A stretch of DNA of 64,000 bases from Morella rubra. Taxonomy: Eukaryota; Streptophyta; Magnoliopsida; Fagales; Myricaceae. The stretch covers positions 434,001 through 498,000 of the forward strand of contig RXIC02000013.1 of assembly GCA_003952965.2 (NCBI GenBank). The letters are read 5' to 3'. The translations under genes were made by a program, and so were the position numbers. Shown here in pieces: positions 60,711 through 64,000 of the stretch. The notes below the pieces were generated by a model that saw nothing but the letters and a program-made list of their open reading frames with translations, had not been told where the DNA came from and did no database searches. Positions within the stretch are counted from its first letter, which is position 1. Every line of letters starts with the position of its first letter.

Positions 60711-61570
60711 TGGATGCATGCCGGCTGACGCTGTTATTAGTCTTGGCTGGCGGGCCTGACTCGCTGCGTACCTTGCACGTCGAGTAAGGAAATGTCATGG
60801 AATCTAATTAGTCCTATTGTTTTAAGAAAATTGACTATTATTTTAAAATTCGTTAATATCCTCTAAGTGATGTCGTGTCCGTACGTAACCTTTGTTTTTT
60901 TTTTTTTTTTTGTTTTTTTTACTGTTTGAAAAAGTGCCGTTTGTGATTAAACTTGTGCTAATAACACGTTTTGTGGTATGGCAAAACCTGTTCGCAATCA
61001 ATGACTCACTTTTTGCGCAGCAGCGATGTCAATTCCACAAATTCCAATCATTCAAAAACAAACTACAGTTTTCTAAATTTTTTTTTTTTATCAGTCATTT
61101 TTTTATTACAATAAATCTATTTACTCTTTTACTAACTCTCATTTCTTAAAATTTTAACACACAAACACTAATTTATCAGCATATTAGAACATATGCTTAA
61201 TAAATTATCAAAGATTTATTTCAACTGATATTTTCAGATAGAAACATGTTCTTGAATAACCTTTTTACTTCCGTTCTTTTTCTTCACTCTTTCTTTTAGT
61301 AAAGAGGAAAATCTATCACACTCAATCTATGTGCATTGTACTTAACGGATCTAGTCTAATTAGGATATACATTAATTGGATGCATGGGCTGAGGTTATTC
61401 GGGCTGGCGGGCCTGAACCTTGCACGTCCAGTAAGGAAATGTCATAATCTAATTAGTCTATTGCTGTAAAAAAATTTATTATATTAAAATAAATCCTCTA
61501 ATTGATGTCGTGTTAAAATTTTTACTGGTTTTAAAAGTGCCGTTTGGCGTTTGTAATCAAATAAGAGCAT
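60711..61570. repeat. Tandem duplication flanking the uninterrupted LRR-3'-flank copy
   Basis: 60,714-60,955 and 61,376-61,570 share GGATGCATG, GGCTGGCGGGCCTGA, CCTTGCACGTC, AGTAAGGAAATGTCAT and AAAAGTGCCGTTTG, at moderate identity with indels. Units are about 660 bp apart. Confidence 0.75.
60965..61380 (-). repeat. Paralogue of the hAT-flanking DNA without the hAT
   Basis: Matches 25,206-25,610 (and the left mirror): GGTATGGCAAAACCTGTTCG, AACACTAATTTATCA, TTCAACTGATATTTTCAGAT, AACGGATCTAGTCTAATTAG. At the left edge it reads ACACGTTTTGTGGTATGG with no hAT terminus, so it resembles a pre-insertion site. Confidence 0.75.
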
Positions 61571-61689
61571 TTTACATTTATGACAAAAAGTTGGCAATCA
61601 TTTGCAATCAATTATGCTAATTGAACCCGATGTTCTTTTAACAAGTAAAAGTCATCATTTATCATATAAATACTAAAACTTTATGCAAT

Positions 61690-61880
61690 TTCTTTCTCTA
61701 TATAAACAAGATAATCACAAGAAAATCATCTTCTATCTTATTTCGAAGTCTTATCTTAATAATATTTATTTCTGGATATGCTCGTTCAGTAGTTGCAGTT
61801 GAAATTGGAATTCTACAACCAATTAAAAAATAATTTGAACGAATCAGATTAAAATTTAAGAGGATGATCAATCTTTCCAA
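61690..61880 (-). pseudogene. hAT transposase dimerisation-domain remnant (ZMYM1-like)
   Basis: The minus strand encodes IPISTATTERAYPEINIIKI and RLRNKIEDDFL, matching LPVSTATTERAFSAMKIIK and RLRNKMEDEFL at the C-terminus of the 6,952-10,682 transposase. Upstream domains and element ends were not found. Confidence 0.85.
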
Positions 61881-61919
61881 AAAGTAGATGTTTTTCTAAA
61901 AAATAATAATTCCCATCGT

Positions 61920-62290
61920 CTTTGGTGTTTTTTTCTTTTTTTACTCTAACTGAGTTTTATTAAGGATGCATCACGACATAAGCAAACGACTCCCAACAAG
62001 AAATAAAAATCCAAGGAAAATAAAAATCCCAGGGTAGAGGGGATTGGACCAATCAGAGAGTTGATGGAATAGAACCATTCATTTAATTTCTCTCACAGGG
62101 GACAAATCTTTCAAATTTGTTAGATTACTCAATAAGCATGCTATTAGATAATCCCAAACTGGCCAGAATCTATAGGTCCAATAAAGCTATTGTAACTTTG
62201 TCCAAATAAACTATATTGGATCTATAGCATTCGCATTTCTGAAGGAATATGATTTTGCGGCATGTCAAAATCACGTGGGACAGGCGGTTA
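61920..62290 (-). pseudogene. RLK remnant: transmembrane and LRR scraps
   Basis: 61,930-62,025 resembles the RLK transmembrane region (GACTCCCAACAAGAAATAAA versus AACTCCCAAGAACTACAAAT), and 62,033-62,270 contains LRR-coding words (GGGGATTGGACCAAT, TTCTGAAGGAATATG) on the minus strand. No open frame. Confidence 0.6.
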
Positions 62291-62479
62291 GAATGCTTTG
62301 GTCGACCAGTATGCCTTTTGCAACATCTATAATTTTAGTCGATTCATGCAAATTTAGGATACTTGGGACTTCATTTGTAAACCAAAAAAAAAAAATAAAT
62401 CACCAAAACCCAATGCTTACAGGGCAATTTCTGACTAAATTGAATTAACACATTCTGATTCAGCAGATTATGCCCAGAG

Positions 62480-63365
62480 TCATAATTTATTAGCTCCAAC
62501 CTGACTGACTTCAGCAGCATATAAAGATTCTATGATCTCATAATGGCCAGACAATATGTCCGTGTTCCCTTGCTCGGACTTTTGAGATGATTTCGGAATA
62601 TTGTTTCCAGTATTTTCTTCTCTGAAGCTTTCCTGTTCATGGTCTGCTACCTCGGATTCGACCACTTCATTCTTCCATTTAATGCCAACTGCCTCTGCCT
62701 GATCGGCAAACAATATTTTTGAAACGGGTGAGCTGCAGATGTCTTTATAAACTTCATAACTAGCAGCACGAGTGTTTCCACCCTCCAAAAGTTTTGCAAG
62801 AGGATGAAAAACTGAGATTGGACCATCACTTCTCTCCAAAGTTTCTTTTAGAACCAGAAAGTCCAGGACAAATCCAGTAGCGGATCCAGGACCCAATTTG
62901 AAGGGGCGAAGTCTTAAAAAAAAATTTTTTTTTTTAAATAAAATTTACGTCTAAATTTTTTTTTTGCCTGTCCAATGGGGGGCGGCCGCCCTTGCATCCG
63001 CCACTGGACAAACCCTGCCTTGCTGAACTGAACGAACACTGCAGTCTCATCCAAGTGGAAGACAGAAGTTAGAGAGATCAGGCCAAATACTTTAGAGATG
63101 CATTGTCTTATCTCCCTTGCCTTGAGTTTGAATGGGAATCCCCAGATTAGAACAATGTTCTCAAAAAAAATCTTTGCATATCGCCTTTTGAGGTTCTTAG
63201 TCCCCAAAGAGTCTTCAATCACTTTCCCCGTACTCAAATCAATAATGTCTCCACTAGTCCAACTTAGGTATAGAAGGTTCACATGCTTATGGAGCTTTTC
63301 ATTGTGGGCTAAATTTTCCGAGGAATAATGGAGTTTGAAATCTACGCCTTGGGACTTCAAATTTT
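62480..63365 (-). CDS. PARN (poly(A)-specific ribonuclease) 3' exon, interrupted by a MITE
   Basis: Encodes the C-terminal part of a PARN-like deadenylase: FKLHYSSENLAHNEKLHKHV, LSWTSGDIIDLSTGK, FENIVLIWGFPFKLKAREIR, HPLAKLLEGGNTRAASYEVY and SKILFADQAEAVGIKW, then a variable tail ending VSQVGANKL and a stop at 62,480. These match the end of the nuclease domain and the RRM-like domain of Arabidopsis PARN (from memory of the family). A 132-bp hAT MITE splits the frame between AGFV and LDFLVLKETL; removing the insert and one target duplication would restore the reading, so the exon was intact before insertion. The acceptor is probably near 63,365. No PARN exon is seen from there to the window end, so it is either a fragment or the last exon of a gene continuing beyond 64,000. 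Confidence 0.85.
62875..63006. mobile_element. hAT MITE, 132 bp, inside the PARN exon
   Basis: Ends CAGTAGCGGATCCAGG and CCTTGCATCCGCCACTG are inverted repeats (CAGTRGCGGAT core). They are flanked by GACAAATC (62,867-62,874) and GACAAACC (63,007-63,014), an 8-bp target duplication with one mismatch. The termini are related to those of the 6,952-10,682 hAT, which could be the mobilising family. Confidence 0.85.
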
Positions 63366-63372
63366 AAAAAGT

Positions 63373-63718
63373 CGATTTGAGACCCTTAATTTTTGAAAAT
63401 CATCAATTCACGCCCGTCCAAATTAAGCGTTAAGTCTGACGGAAAATCATGCAAAATGACCGAAATGCCCCTCCAAGACTAAATTTTAAAAAATAAATAG
63501 ATTATTGAAATAGAGTTTCAATTCTTTATTTAACAAATATTAAAAATTATTTTTTAAAAAAATATCATTTTTATTTTTAATGAATTTTTTAATATTTTTA
63601 ATAATTTTATCTTGGAGGGACATTTTGGTCAATTTTTTATATTTTCCGTCTGATTTAACGCCTGATTTGGACGGAGGGTGTGAATTGATTAATTTCAACA
63701 GTTAAAGGTCTTAAATCG
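63373..63718. mobile_element. Foldback MITE with long inverted repeats
   Basis: About 63,373-63,475 pairs with 63,612-63,718 in reverse: CGATTTGAGACCC with GGTCTTAAATCG, CATCAATTCACGCCCGTCC with GGACGGAGGGTGTGAATTGA, GTCTGACGGAAAAT with ATTTTCCGTCTGA, and CCCCTCCAAG with CTTGGAGGGA. Arms are about 105 bp and the AT-rich spacer about 135 bp. No ORF. The type resembles Mutator-like or foldback MITEs; the target duplication was not resolved. Confidence 0.75.
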
Positions 63719-64000
63719 TTATTTTCAAAATAACAGGCTAATTTGATTTTTATTCATATTTACGGGACTAATTCTGACGTTGCCCCATATTTTTTAGCTC
63801 CTTTCAGTTTCAGACCGTCAAGTTATCGTGGTGGTGATGTCCTCCCCCATTCATATGAAAACAGTGAAAAAAAAAAACCATGTCCAGCTCGTTGATTTGT
63901 CGTATGTAGAGTAAAAACCAAAGAAATTGTCGAATTTGTCAAGTTTAATTTCCCGTTTAAGCTATGTAGTCCCCATGCTATTTCATGGACGCAGAGCGTA
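63719..64000. other. Window end, no recognisable feature
   Basis: Non-coding; the stretch GGGACTAATTCTGACGTTGCCCC may belong to the outer part of the foldback MITE family. Confidence 0.5.

Overview
The window looks like plant nuclear DNA, most likely from a eudicot (rosid-like, inferred from the gene families only). It has AT-rich introns and intergenic DNA, hAT transposons, a plant-type LTR, and a local cluster of leucine-rich-repeat receptor kinases (LRR-RLKs) of the MIK2/At1g35710 type with the usual kinase intron. I see no tRNA, rRNA, CRISPR or bacterial features. Most gene-like sequence is pseudogenic. The best coding stretches are the 3' part of a GH17 beta-1,3-glucanase (11,361-12,147, minus), one RLK with a well preserved kinase (56,964-59,926, minus), and the 3' part of a poly(A)-specific ribonuclease (PARN) gene (62,480-63,365, minus).

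Layout: 122-1,982 is a probable solo LTR. 2,560-3,831 is a LINE RNase H tail split by another insert. 5,261-6,210 is a poly(A)-tailed retroposon with a 14-bp target duplication. 6,952-10,682 is a complete-ended but decayed hAT element with an exact 8-bp target duplication, sitting in RLK-upstream sequence. 11,361-12,147 is the glucanase, cut by a 100-N gap. 12,248-27,631 is a very large near-perfect inverted repeat, with arms of about 7.5 kb and an axis near 19.95 kb. Each arm carries RLK-upstream DNA, an orphan LRR fragment, and an Ac-like hAT transposase gene with a minisatellite array 5' of it. 28-39 kb holds minus-strand RLK remnants and PARN exons. 39.4-50.67 kb reads like a heavily scrambled version of RLK-cluster sequence. 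After a 110-N gap, 50,798-58,730 repeats 30,482-38,320 almost exactly, and the RLK continues to 60.0 kb. 60-64 kb holds RLK debris, a hAT remnant, the PARN 3' exon with a 132-bp hAT MITE inside it, and a foldback MITE.

The main result is structural. The segment between the two gaps starts exactly at one end of an inverted repeat, ends in garbled sequence, and duplicates the next segment. It is either a recent large inverted plus direct duplication or an assembly artefact. The flanks of the two mirror hAT ends are reverse complements of each other, which excludes a single foldback-transposon insertion. A paralogous site near 60.97 kb looks like the uninterrupted version of one hAT flank. A second recurring theme is that PARN pieces lie 5' of RLK genes on the same strand in more than one unit, which suggests an ancestral PARN-RLK tandem unit.
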